Shown: positions 27,593-37,713, counted from the first letter of the stretch. The stretch is 64,000 nucleotides of DNA from Selenomonas ruminantium AC2024 (GCF_000687995.1 NZ_JIAC01000001.1:496001-560000); one strand, 5' to 3'. The notes: generated from the letters alone by a model not told the origin. Program-made: numbers and translations.

Positions 27593-29014
27593 ATGGAGCA
27601 AACACAGCTGCAGGCTGTCTGGGCCCAGATTCTCGACAAGATGAAAGAACAGCTAGCCCCCACAGCCTTTAATTGGCTAAATCCCGTTCAGCCTCTCTCC
27701 CTGACAGACGATACTTTGGAACTTGGCACTCAAAACGAGATGTCCAAGGAATGGATTGCCGGACACTATCAGACTTTTATCGAAGATGCGGTAAAAGCTG
27801 TGTTAGGCGACCCCAAGGTTGTCCAGCTGACGGTGATGGCAGAAGCCAGCACGGCAGGCCAGGAAGATGCCCCCGTAGTGGTAGAGGCCAAAAACGAAAA
27901 ACCCGCGCAGGGAACGCTTTTCCCCGAAGGTGGCGCAGAGGCACATGCAGAAGTTGTTGCGGAACCTCATATTGTGGCTCCCGGCGACAATTCCTCTTTG
28001 AACCCCAAATACACCTTTGATACGTTCGTAACGGGTAAGTCCAACAATTTCGCTCATGCAGCTGCTATGGCCGTAGCCGATAAACCCGGCAAGACCTACA
28101 ATCCTTTCTTTATGTACGGCGGTGTGGGGCTGGGCAAGACCCATCTCATGCACGCCATTGGCAACCGGGTGCTCAAGAACCATCCGGAAATGCGGGTACT
28201 CTACGTATCCAGCGAGCAGTTCACCAACGAAATCATTCAGGCCATCCAGCAGGGTACCTCGGATAAATTCCGTCAGAAGTACCGCAACATCGATGTGCTG
28301 CTGATTGACGATATTCAGTTTATTTCTGGCAAGACCAGTACGCAGGAAGAATTCTTCCATACCTTCAACACGCTCTATGACGCCCAAAAACAGGTTATAC
28401 TGTCCTCCGATAGGCCGCCCAGAGAAGTGGAACGCCTCGAAGAACGCCTGCGCTCCCGCTTTGAGTGGGGCCTGACCACGGATATCCAGGCGCCGGATTT
28501 GGAAACCCGCATCGCCATCCTCAAGAATAAGGCCCAGAGCGACCACTTCAGCGTACCTGATGATGTGATGGTCTACATTGCCAGCCGCATCGACAGCAAC
28601 ATTCGAGAGCTGGAAGGTGCCCTGACCCGGGTAGTTGCTTATGCCTCCCTGACCAAGAGAACCGTTAACACGGATCTGGTGGCCGAAGCCCTCAAGGATA
28701 TTTTCCCCAACGGCAAAGCCAAGGAAGTCACCATGGACATCATTCAAGAAATCGTGGCCTCCTATTTCAAAATTAAAATCGAAGACCTTCATTCCAAGAA
28801 GCGTACCCGTAATATCGCCTATCCCCGGCAGATTGCCATGTATCTGTGCCGGGATTTGACGGAAACCTCTCTGCCCCAGATTGGCCAGTTCTTTGGCGGG
28901 CGTGATCACACCACCGTTATCCATGCCTATGACAAAATCAATCAGGACAAGGAAACGGATAACCGTCTCAAAGGCATCTTAAACGAACTGATTGACCGTA
29001 TTCAGAAGGTCTGA
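27593..29014 (+). CDS. dnaA: Chromosomal replication initiator DnaA
   Basis: A 473-residue initiator with four domains: the N-terminal interaction domain (1-90), a variable Ala/Glu-rich linker (about 90-140), the AAA+ domain with Walker A GGVGLGKTH (Lys182), Walker B VLLIDDIQF and the box VII arginine region, and the C-terminal DNA-binding domain with GGRDHTTVIHAYDKI. It opens the DNA at oriC, located between this gene and dnaN. An AGAAAGGAAC sequence lies ten bases before the ATG. Confidence 0.98.
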   Translation: MEQTQLQAVWAQILDKMKEQLAPTAFNWLNPVQPLSLTDDTLELGTQNEMSKEWIAGHYQTFIEDAVKAVLGDPKVVQLTVMAEASTAGQEDAPVVVEAKNEKPAQGTLFPEGGAEAHAEVVAEPHIVAPGDNSSLNPKYTFDTFVTGKSNNFAHAAAMAVADKPGKTYNPFFMYGGVGLGKTHLMHAIGNRVLKNHPEMRVLYVSSEQFTNEIIQAIQQGTSDKFRQKYRNIDVLLIDDIQFISGKTSTQEEFFHTFNTLYDAQKQVILSSDRPPREVERLEERLRSRFEWGLTTDIQAPDLETRIAILKNKAQSDHFSVPDDVMVYIASRIDSNIRELEGALTRVVAYASLTKRTVNTDLVAEALKDIFPNGKAKEVTMDIIQEIVASYFKIKIEDLHSKKRTRNIAYPRQIAMYLCRDLTETSLPQIGQFFGGRDHTTVIHAYDKINQDKETDNRLKGILNELIDRIQKV

Positions 29015-29019
29015 TAATG

Positions 29020-29051
29020 CCACGCCCTCGTTATGCACAATGAGGGCGTGG
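29020..29051. other. Strong hairpin between dnaA and the origin boxes
   Basis: CCACGCCCTC and GAGGGCGTGG form a perfect 10-bp GC-rich stem just after the dnaA stop. There is no T run, so it is a weak candidate for termination. Its loop contains the near-consensus DnaA box TTATGCACA and its 3' arm overlaps CGTGGATAA. Confidence 0.7.
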
Positions 29052-29275
29052 ATAACTTTGTGGAAATGCCTATTGAAATCTTGTTAGCAAAATGTGGATA
29101 AGTGAGAGCTGTGATTAAGTCCGTGGATAATGTGGATAACCGGCCCTATTGTTTTCAACACATTATTAACAGGCCGCTTGTAGATAAACTACTACACCGC
29201 AGGGCTTTTCCACATTTCCACAGGCCCTACTACTACTACGGCTATTTATTTATATATTTCTAGAGTCATAATAAA
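29031..29275. other. oriC: oriC unwinding region with DnaA boxes and DnaA-trios
   Basis: DnaA boxes lie at 29093 and 29131 (perfect) and at 29031, 29047, 29122, 29179 and 29206 (one change). After the last boxes comes GGCCCTACTACTACTACGG: the lower strand reads TAG four times (29228-29239), the DnaA-trio that loads DnaA on single strand, next to an AT-rich stretch at 29240-29270. Box, GC-rich spacer, trio and AT-rich order matches B. subtilis oriC in the dnaA-dnaN gap. This is the probable start point of replication; gene strand bias switches around here. Confidence 0.9.
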
Positions 29276-29295
29276 AAAAGAAAGGACCCTGCCCC

Positions 29296-30408
29296 ATGAA
29301 AATAACATGCCCAAAATCTGAGCTGACCAATGCCCTTTCCATTGTTGCCAAAGCAATCGCTTCCAAACCCCAGACCCCCATTCTGGCAGGAATTTTTATG
29401 AGAGCGGAAAACGGTATCTTGGAACTTCATGCCACCAACAATGAGATCGGCATGGTCTGCCGTATCCCTGTAGATATTGAAGAACCGGGACAGATTGCCG
29501 TCAGCGGACGTTATTTCCTGGATGTTATCCGCAAGCTTCCTGGGGATAGTCTGACCATCACCTATAACCGCACGGAGAAAATCATCAACATCACTTCCAA
29601 TCAGGCCAGCTTTACCCTGCTCAGCATGAATGCGGCAGAGTTTCCAACCGTTAAGGAAATCGAGAGCAACGTAGAATTCACCATCAAGGACAACATCCTG
29701 CGCGCTTTGATTAAGAAAACTGTTTTTGCCTGCTCCAAAGATGAGTCCCGTCCGGTTTTCACCGGCTGCTATCTGGAAGTTGCTGACAACAAAGTCACCA
29801 TGGCAGCTACCAATATGCACAGATTGGCTGTGAAATACGAACAGTTTGCAGAACCACTGGGCAATATCAAAATCATTATCCCGGCCAATATTCTGCAGGA
29901 ACTTCTCCACAATATGACTTCGGATATCCCCACGGATGTGCATGTTTGCTGCAACTTTAATCAGATTAGCTTTGCCTTTGATAATATCTACATGACTTCC
30001 CGTCTCATCGAAGGTGCATATCCCGATTACAATTACGTTATCCCGCCTAATCACGATACGTTAGTCACGCTGGACTCGGCGGAATTCAACGCTGCTGTTG
30101 ACCGCGTTTCCCTGATTTCCCGGGCTGGTGATTACAATGTCATCAAGATGGAGTTCGCCAATGGCCAGCTCCATATCACCTCAAACAATCCGGATATCGG
30201 TAACGCCGAAGAAACGATTCCCGCTTCCATCGAAGGCCCCGAGGTAACCATCGCCTTCAACGCTCAGTACATCACGGATGTGATGAAGATTATCGACAGC
30301 AAAAACTGCGAACTGCGTCTGACCAAACCCCTCTCCCCCATGACGGTGCGGGAAGAAAAGGATGATGCCTTTATCTATGTCGTTACGCCGGTACGTACGG
30401 CCCATTAA
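29296..30408 (+). CDS. dnaN: DNA polymerase III beta sliding clamp
   Basis: A 370-residue clamp of standard size with the three repeated beta folds: MKITCPKSELTNALSIVAKA at the start, SGRYFLDVIRKLPGD, ADNKVTMAATNMHRLAV in the middle and the C-terminal ITSNNPDIGNAEE and INAQYITDVMKII-like segments. Its C-terminal residues PVRTAH correspond to the usual P-(M/V)-R end. It tethers polymerase III to DNA. AAGAAAGGACC precedes the ATG. Confidence 0.97.
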   Translation: MKITCPKSELTNALSIVAKAIASKPQTPILAGIFMRAENGILELHATNNEIGMVCRIPVDIEEPGQIAVSGRYFLDVIRKLPGDSLTITYNRTEKIINITSNQASFTLLSMNAAEFPTVKEIESNVEFTIKDNILRALIKKTVFACSKDESRPVFTGCYLEVADNKVTMAATNMHRLAVKYEQFAEPLGNIKIIIPANILQELLHNMTSDIPTDVHVCCNFNQISFAFDNIYMTSRLIEGAYPDYNYVIPPNHDTLVTLDSAEFNAAVDRVSLISRAGDYNVIKMEFANGQLHITSNNPDIGNAEETIPASIEGPEVTIAFNAQYITDVMKIIDSKNCELRLTKPLSPMTVREEKDDAFIYVVTPVRTAH

Positions 30409-30421
30409 GGAGGTTATCCAC

Positions 30422-30646
30422 ATGCAGATTGAGGATATCGAGATTGAAACCGAAGAAATCCAGCTGGATCAGTTCTTAAAATGGGCTGGTGTTCTGCCCT
30501 CTGGCGGAGAAGTCAAAGCCTTGTTGGCAGAAGGTTTGATTTTCCGCAATGGAGAGAAGGAATCTGCCCGCCGCCGCAAACTCCATGATGGTGATGTGAT
30601 CGAAATCACCGATATGGGAGCATGGCGGGTAAAAGTCAACAAATAA
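30422..30646 (+). CDS. yaaA: S4-domain RNA-binding protein (YaaA-like)
   Basis: A 74-residue protein with a small S4 fold: IQLDQFLKWAGVLPSGGEVK, LLAEGLIFRNGE and KLHDGDVIEI. The family regularly lies between dnaN and recF in Firmicutes and its role is not established. The ATG at 30422 follows AAGGAGG with a normal gap, which excludes the longer reading that begins inside dnaN. Confidence 0.92.
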   Translation: MQIEDIEIETEEIQLDQFLKWAGVLPSGGEVKALLAEGLIFRNGEKESARRRKLHDGDVIEITDMGAWRVKVNK

Positions 30647-30657
30647 CAGGTGCAATA

Positions 30658-31761
30658 ATGAATATTTATTCATTAAAACTGAAAGATTATCGTAATTATA
30701 GTGAGTTAAAGTTAACCTTTGACCCCAATATCAATGTTTTTCTGGGGCAGAATGCCCAGGGAAAGACAAACATCATTGAAGCAGTCTATTATGCTTCGCT
30801 TGGACGCTCCCACCGCACGAATACGGATAATGATTTAATCCGCTGGGAGCAGCCTGGAGCACTGGTTCAGCTGGGCTTTACCCGCTTGGGGGTGGAGAAT
30901 AAGCTGGAATTTCAGTTCAGCCGGGAAAAGCGGCGCAGGATTCTTCTGAATGACCATCCTATTCGTCCCAAAGAACTGGTGGGCAGCTTAAATACCGTAC
31001 TTTTTTCCCCGGAGGACTTATTCCTCATCAAGGGAGCGCCGGCACTTCGCCGGCGTTTTTTGGACGGAGAGATAAGCCAGGCTAGCCCAGCCTATTACCA
31101 TGAACTGGCTAAATACAGTAAAATAATCACCCAGCGCAATAACCTTCTGAAAAAGATACGGGAGCGTAAAGCCGGTACGGAGATGCTGGAACTTTGGGAC
31201 GCCCAGCTGGTGGACAGCGCCGTCAAAATTACGTTGAAGCGTCTGGAAGCCGTCAAGAAGCTCAATATGCTGGCCAATCTCATGCAGCGGCGGATTTCCG
31301 GGAATCTGGAGAATCTGGCCATTACCTATGAAGTCCACGGGGCAGATGGGGATAACGTGACAAGTGACCTTCAGTCATGGTATAATAAAGAGCTTGCAAG
31401 TCACCGGGAAATCGATATTATCCGCGGTTCCACAGGGCGCGGCCCTCATCTTGACGATATTATTTTGACTGTCAACGGGATTAATCTGCGTTCCTTTGGT
31501 TCCCAGGGGCAGCAGCGCACAGGCGTGCTGTCTCTGAAGCTGGCGGAATTGGAATTTCTGCGTTCGGAGACAGGAGAATACCCGGTACTCTTGCTGGATG
31601 ATGTCATGAGCGAACTGGACGCATCCCGCCGCAGCCAGCTCATGGAGTTTATTCGCCGGGAGCGGATTCAGACCATGATTACGGCCACGGACAGTGCCTA
31701 TTTCCCGGCGGAACGCATTGGCACCTATTATCAGGTGGCGGCAGGGAGAATTACGAGGTAA
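30658..31761 (+). CDS. recF: DNA replication and repair protein RecF
   Basis: A 367-residue SMC-like ATPase: Walker A GQNAQGKTNIIEA near residue 33, LRSFGSQGQQRTGVLSLKLAE as the signature region and Walker B VLLLDDVMSELD near 310. It helps load RecA at gaps. Start is the ATG at 30658, after ACAGGTG; the longer reading overlaps the S4 gene. The next gene follows after three bases. Confidence 0.96.
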   Translation: MNIYSLKLKDYRNYSELKLTFDPNINVFLGQNAQGKTNIIEAVYYASLGRSHRTNTDNDLIRWEQPGALVQLGFTRLGVENKLEFQFSREKRRRILLNDHPIRPKELVGSLNTVLFSPEDLFLIKGAPALRRRFLDGEISQASPAYYHELAKYSKIITQRNNLLKKIRERKAGTEMLELWDAQLVDSAVKITLKRLEAVKKLNMLANLMQRRISGNLENLAITYEVHGADGDNVTSDLQSWYNKELASHREIDIIRGSTGRGPHLDDIILTVNGINLRSFGSQGQQRTGVLSLKLAELEFLRSETGEYPVLLLDDVMSELDASRRSQLMEFIRRERIQTMITATDSAYFPAERIGTYYQVAAGRITR

Positions 31762-31764
31762 GTC

Positions 31765-32715
31765 ATGGCTGGCAGCTTGAAAGCCCGCAGCCCGGGATTG
31801 GAACGGCCGGATACCATTATCCGCAAGACCATTCACCATATGGGCAGCAACGCAGAGAAAAAATATTATATGCATTGGGTTCTGTGGCACTGGCCGGAGA
31901 TTGTGGGCGATTTTATCGCCCGCAATACCTCGCCACAGGGAATCCGCAAGGATACCCTCTATATCTATAGCGACAATTCTGCCCTGCGCAATGAGCTGCA
32001 GATGATGATGCCCCAGATTGTGCAATCTGTGAATAATTATGCAGGACAGAAGATGATTGATAAGGTGGCTTTTTCCAAGCGTTGGGAGAAGTCGGACAGC
32101 GAAGGAATTGATGAAATCCGCTTGGCTGCTCCGCCTGATGATGAGAATCTGGGCAGGGAGCGCCGTAAGATGCCGCTGTCCCCTGCGGAGATGCAGGCAG
32201 CAGAATCCTTAGGCGCAGCCGCCGGCGATGGAGAAATTGGCCGGGCAATCAGCGGGCTTTACCGCAAACATCTGCAAATGCAGAAGCTCAAAATGGCTAA
32301 AAATTATCAGAAATGTCCCCAGTGCGGGCGGCTGATGCCGCCGGATGTTGCTATTTGTGATGATTGCAGCCGCAAACAGCGGGAAAGCATTACAGCGGCG
32401 GTGCGGCAGGTCCTGCGGGATATGCCCTGGGCCCGCTATCCGGAGGTCAAAAAGTATGTGCCGGAGGCCACGACCAAGATGGTCAACGAACAGCGTTCCA
32501 TCATGGTGCAGAAGCTGGCGGCGGATACGGAGGTCAACGACAAGACGAGCATTAAGGCCAAGACACTCGTCATGCTTTACCGCTGTCTGCCACCGGAGCA
32601 GCTCAACGAGGACAATATCACCCGGGCGCTTTATGCCCTGCGGTTCGATATGCACCGTCCAAAGGATTACAAAACACCCAAGCGTTATGATGTGATTAAG
32701 CTGGGGAGGAGGTAA
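31765..32715 (+). CDS. DUF721/DciA-like protein with an added zinc ribbon
   Basis: A 316-residue protein. Residues of about 15-110 follow the DUF721/DciA pattern (HWVLWHWPEIVGDFIARNTSP, GIRKDTLYIYSDNSALRNEL in parts). DciA is the ancestral DnaB helicase loader. A linker (110-175) leads to a zinc ribbon, Cys184, Cys187, Cys198 and Cys201 (CPQCGRLMPPDVAICDDC), then a helical C-terminal domain. Ordinary members in this gene position are about 90-170 residues long. It lies between recF and remB with three-base gaps on both sides, so it is cotranscribed with replication genes. Confidence 0.8.
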   Translation: MAGSLKARSPGLERPDTIIRKTIHHMGSNAEKKYYMHWVLWHWPEIVGDFIARNTSPQGIRKDTLYIYSDNSALRNELQMMMPQIVQSVNNYAGQKMIDKVAFSKRWEKSDSEGIDEIRLAAPPDDENLGRERRKMPLSPAEMQAAESLGAAAGDGEIGRAISGLYRKHLQMQKLKMAKNYQKCPQCGRLMPPDVAICDDCSRKQRESITAAVRQVLRDMPWARYPEVKKYVPEATTKMVNEQRSIMVQKLAADTEVNDKTSIKAKTLVMLYRCLPPEQLNEDNITRALYALRFDMHRPKDYKTPKRYDVIKLGRR

Positions 32716-32718
32716 CTT

Positions 32719-33039
32719 ATGTTTCTCCATTTAGGCAATGGCATGTCTGTCCGCACCAAGGACGTAATTGCCATTCACGATTACACGATTTTTGCCAAAG
32801 GCGCAGGCAGTGAGTTCCTGGCCCATGAACAGGCTTTGGGAAGGCTCGAAAATACTCTGCCTTTGGATATCCGCAATGATGAGGAAGCCAAGAAGTCCCT
32901 CATCATCACAGACGGGAAAACTTACCTGTCGGCGATTTCGCCCTGGACACTGAAACGGCGTTCGCAGATGGTTTATGATACAATGGATATGGATAAGGAT
33001 GTTTCTGTAGAGGAACAATCGGACTATTTGATGGAATGA
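32719..33039 (+). CDS. remB: RemB-like (DUF370) regulatory protein
   Basis: A 106-residue protein that begins MFLHLGNGMSVRTKDVIAI, the YaaB/RemB pattern, and contains ITDGKTYLSAISPWTLKRR. The family lies between recF and gyrB in B. subtilis, where RemA/RemB affect biofilm matrix genes. The acidic C-terminal twenty residues are extra. The start follows GGGAGGAGG within the end of the previous gene. Confidence 0.88.
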   Translation: MFLHLGNGMSVRTKDVIAIHDYTIFAKGAGSEFLAHEQALGRLENTLPLDIRNDEEAKKSLIITDGKTYLSAISPWTLKRRSQMVYDTMDMDKDVSVEEQSDYLME

Positions 33040-33050
33040 TGGGAGCGTAA

Positions 33051-35075
<2,025 letters not shown>

Positions 35076-35087
35076 TTAAATTTTAAT

Positions 35088-35115
35088 TTGACTTTCCGAT
35101 TTTTTATGATATAGT
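35088..35115 (+). promoter_or_regulatory. Promoter of the terC leader
   Basis: TTGACT at 35088-35093 and TATAGT at 35110-35115 with a 16-bp spacer, immediately after gyrB and about 20 bp before the riboswitch. Confidence 0.75.
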
Positions 35116-35134
35116 AATAGCATAAATCCCATAC

Positions 35135-35264
35135 AAGGGGAGTAGCTGAACGGTCAGATATCGTCAATACGGTGCATCGCACCCGGTATGGCCGGCTATA
35201 ATTTAGTAAGCAAGACCTTGTCTTACAGGTGGCCTGCGGGCGGCGTGTAGGGCGAGGTCTTTTT
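35135..35264 (+). promoter_or_regulatory. yybP-ykoY (manganese) riboswitch with terminator
   Basis: The leader has the class hallmarks: GGGGAGTAGC at the first internal loop, the hairpin GGTGCATCGCACC, GGCCGGC, and a closing helix in AAGACCTTG / CGAGGTCTT. The last helix plus TTTTT (35212-35264) works as a terminator in the absence of ligand. This class senses Mn2+ and typically controls TerC-type or other Mn exporters; the next gene is terC. Confidence 0.88.
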
Positions 35265-35302
35265 GGTATTTATTTTTGCGTGAAAAAGGAGTTTGATTAG
35301 CT

Positions 35303-36025
35303 GTGATGGAATCTTTATTTGCAGGGATGTTTAGTCCCGAATGGTTTGCGGCGTTATCAGGTATTCTGCTGCTGGATATTCTGTTATCCGGCGACAATGC
35401 GATTCTGATTGCGCTGGCCTGCAAGAATCTGCCGGAGCACAATAAGAAAAAAGCCATTTTTATCGGCGGTTTCGGTGCGGTGTTCATCCGTATTGTATGT
35501 ACACTCTTTGCCACCAGTGTGCTGGCGGCACCATATATCGAATTTGTCGGCGGGGCGGCACTTCTCTATATTGCCGTGAAACTGTTGACCGACCATAAGG
35601 AAAATAATGAGGAAGGCGAAGCTCCGGCCAGCTTTGGCGCAGCGGTACGCACGATTCTGATTGCTGACTTCATCATGAGTATCGACAACATCCTCTCGCT
35701 GGCTGGTGTAGCCAATACGGTGCCGGAGGGCAAGTGGAGCCTTATCATCTGCGGTCTGTTAATCTCTATCCCCATCGTGCTCTTTGGGGCGCAGATTTTC
35801 CTGAAACTCATGCAGAAGGTGCCTGCCCTTATCTATGGCGGCGCGGCTATCCTGGGCTGGACGGCGGCAGAACTCATGACGGCGGATAAAGGCTTGGGCA
35901 TGTATTTTGAACCCTATGCCCTGGCAATGAAAATTGGTTTTGTGGCGATTGTTTTGGGCCTCGGTTATTATTTGAACAGACGTTATGCAAAAGAAGTAAA
36001 GTTGGGAGTGACGGATAATGAATAA
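35303..36025 (+). CDS. TerC family membrane protein, probable manganese exporter
   Basis: A 240-residue protein with about seven membrane segments. The two family motifs with acidic metal-binding residues are LLDILLSGDNAILIALA near residue 20 and DFIMSIDNILSLAG near 120. Several TerC/Alx/MeeY-type proteins export manganese, and control by a Mn riboswitch supports this. The GTG at 35303 fits AGGAG better than the ATG one codon later. It overlaps htpX by eight bases. Confidence 0.87.
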   Translation: MMESLFAGMFSPEWFAALSGILLLDILLSGDNAILIALACKNLPEHNKKKAIFIGGFGAVFIRIVCTLFATSVLAAPYIEFVGGAALLYIAVKLLTDHKENNEEGEAPASFGAAVRTILIADFIMSIDNILSLAGVANTVPEGKWSLIICGLLISIPIVLFGAQIFLKLMQKVPALIYGGAAILGWTAAELMTADKGLGMYFEPYALAMKIGFVAIVLGLGYYLNRRYAKEVKLGVTDNE

Positions 36026-36866
36026 TTTGAAGACTTTAATGCTGATGGTGCTGTTAGGTGCCATTATGCTTTTCATCGGCGGCCTTGTGGGCGGCAAGGG
36101 CGGCATGATGGTTATGCTCATGATTTCGCTGGGGATGAATTTCTTTTCCTACTGGTTCAGCGATTCTGTGGTACTCAAGATGTACAATGCCCGCGAAGTC
36201 AGCCGGGAAGAAGCTCCGCAGCTCTATGGCCTGGTGGAGAATCTTGCAGCTAATGCCGAGCTGCCTATGCCCAGAGTTTACATCATTAACGAGGATACGC
36301 CGAATGCCTTTGCGACCGGCCGTAATCCGTCCCATGCTGCAGTTGCAGTAACGACGGGAATTATGCGGGCTTTGGATTATAACGAGCTGTCCGGCGTTCT
36401 GGGACATGAACTGGCCCATGTAAAGAACCGCGATATCCTGACGGGCACGATAGCGGCGATGATGGCTACGGTAATCACCTATACGGCGCAGTTCTTTGCC
36501 TTCTTCGGCGGCCGCAGTGATGATGACGAAGGCGGCAATCCGATTGCAGCCCTCGTCATGGCCCTTTTAGCACCTTTGGCTGCCAGCCTGATTCAGATGG
36601 CGATTTCCCGCTCCCGCGAGTACGAAGCCGACCATGATGGTGCCGAAATCTGCGGCAACGCCAACTATTTGGCAGATGCCCTCGAAAAAATCGAGTATTA
36701 TGCCTTGAATGGCCGCCAGATGAGCGATGCCACACCGGCTACGGCCCATATGTTCATCATCAATCCCTTCAGCGGGATTGGCTCGACCATGAGCAGACTC
36801 TTCAGCACGCATCCGGATACCAGCGACCGTATCGCCCGCCTGCGTGCCCAGGCGGCCGGCAGATAA
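36018..36866 (+). CDS. htpX: HtpX-like M48 zinc metalloprotease
   Basis: A 282-residue membrane protease of the usual length. There are two N-terminal membrane segments, the zinc motif HELAH in VLGHELAHVKNRD near residue 134, two later hydrophobic stretches and the third ligand in SREYEADHDGA near 205. HtpX degrades damaged membrane proteins. Its ATG lies inside the end of terC, so both depend on the Mn riboswitch transcript, suggesting manganese stress handling. Confidence 0.93.
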   Translation: MNNLKTLMLMVLLGAIMLFIGGLVGGKGGMMVMLMISLGMNFFSYWFSDSVVLKMYNAREVSREEAPQLYGLVENLAANAELPMPRVYIINEDTPNAFATGRNPSHAAVAVTTGIMRALDYNELSGVLGHELAHVKNRDILTGTIAAMMATVITYTAQFFAFFGGRSDDDEGGNPIAALVMALLAPLAASLIQMAISRSREYEADHDGAEICGNANYLADALEKIEYYALNGRQMSDATPATAHMFIINPFSGIGSTMSRLFSTHPDTSDRIARLRAQAAGR

Positions 36867-36884
36867 CATTTTCTTTGTAACTTA

Positions 36885-36955
36885 AAGGAGCGGTATAACC
36901 TTTTCTGTAGCGCTTGACAAGCTTGCGCGAAAGAATAGGTTATACCGCTCTTTTT
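36885..36955 (+). terminator. Large terminator hairpin after htpX
   Basis: Arms of about 17 bp (GAGCGGTATAACCT and its complement) enclose a second small hairpin (GCGCTTGACAAGCTTGCGC) and are followed by TTTTT. It also separates htpX from the convergent kinase-like gene. Confidence 0.88.
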
Positions 36956-36965
36956 ATGTATGATG

Positions 36966-37562
36966 TTATTTTATCAGTTTATCGAATTCTTCCTGTGCCA
37001 GTGGTCTGGTCAGCCCCATAATAGCCATCAGCTGAATCAGTGCTGTGGATTTATCACAGGTGTTGCGAATGATGTGGCTGCAGACTTTCCACAAATCAAA
37101 TTCCTTGTTATTCTCTGCGTATTGCAGGTGGTATTTGATTTCGTCATTGGTATAGCCCATACGCAGAAGCCGGTCTACCAGGGTTACATAATCCACCATC
37201 AGGAATATGGTTTCCAGTCGTTTCTTGATGAGTTTGCTCATGGGCTTGAGTCCAGTGATTTCTAAGATAATCACGCTGATGGTATGGTCCCGCAGGGAAT
37301 TTAGAATATCGTCTTTGCGGTAGCCATAACTATAACCCTTGTGGGTGAATTCCACCACAAAATCCATCTGGGCAAATTCTTCCGGGGTAACGGTTTTATA
37401 GAGATTCTCCCGGGATAAGTTGTAGCGGGTGCGTTTGTGGTTACTGAACTCCTGAGTGGTGTAAGCAGGGATATAATGAATCCCCATAGCCTCCAGCTGG
37501 GTGGCCATAGTGGCTCTGCCGGATGCTTGCGCGCCCATCAGTGCATAAATTTTGTTTTCCAT
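36966..37562 (-). CDS. Guanylate kinase-like protein with degenerate P-loop
   Basis: A 198-residue protein. The fold pattern follows guanylate kinase: an N-terminal nucleotide loop, then IPAYTTQEFSNHKRTRYN where guanylate kinases have the TTR...GE region, and a helical end. The P-loop reads GAQASGRAT (residues 10-18): the Walker lysine is Arg16 and the Ser/Thr is Ala17. ATP use is therefore doubtful. I start it at MENKIYALMG (37562), after AAGGATG; the longer reading adds eleven residues. It stands alone behind a leader with a terminator-like hairpin. A regulatory or nucleotide-sensing role is possible. Confidence 0.6.
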   Translation of the reverse strand: MENKIYALMGAQASGRATMATQLEAMGIHYIPAYTTQEFSNHKRTRYNLSRENLYKTVTPEEFAQMDFVVEFTHKGYSYGYRKDDILNSLRDHTISVIILEITGLKPMSKLIKKRLETIFLMVDYVTLVDRLLRMGYTNDEIKYHLQYAENNKEFDLWKVCSHIIRNTCDKSTALIQLMAIMGLTRPLAQEEFDKLIK

Positions 37563-37601
37563 ATCACACATCCTTATTTTCAAAGGGCAATACAAAAGCG
37601 G

Positions 37602-37640
37602 GAACTACCGAACGTTCCCGCTTTTGCCGCCTCTATACCT
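37602..37640 (-). promoter_or_regulatory. Attenuator-like hairpin in the leader of the kinase-like gene
   Basis: On the minus strand GCGGGAAC pairs with GTTCCCGC around an 8-nt loop and is followed by TTTTGTATT, ahead of the start codon at 37562. A second hairpin with arms ACAACGATAT / ATATCGTTGT lies just upstream near 37648-37672. The arrangement looks like a transcription attenuator. I do not recognise a known riboswitch or T-box in it. Confidence 0.55.
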
Positions 37641-37684
37641 TCTGCCTACAACGATATACTAGATATCGTTGTTCTCCCTCCTTT

Positions 37685-37713
37685 ATAATACAACACTTGC
37701 CATATGATTTCAA
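37685..37713 (-). promoter_or_regulatory. Promoter of the kinase-like gene
   Basis: On the minus strand, TTGAAA (37713-37708) and TATTAT (37690-37685) are spaced by 17 bp. The transcript would begin near 37678 with about 115 nt of leader. Confidence 0.65.

Noticed and set aside
29031-29275. A small gene in the dnaA-dnaN gap
   Set aside because: No frame with a ribosome site; all structure is explained by DnaA boxes, trios and an AT-rich region.
37563-37713. T-box leader for the threonine synthase or kinase-like gene
   Set aside because: The T-box antiterminator core (AGGGTGGNACCGCG type) and specifier loop are absent.
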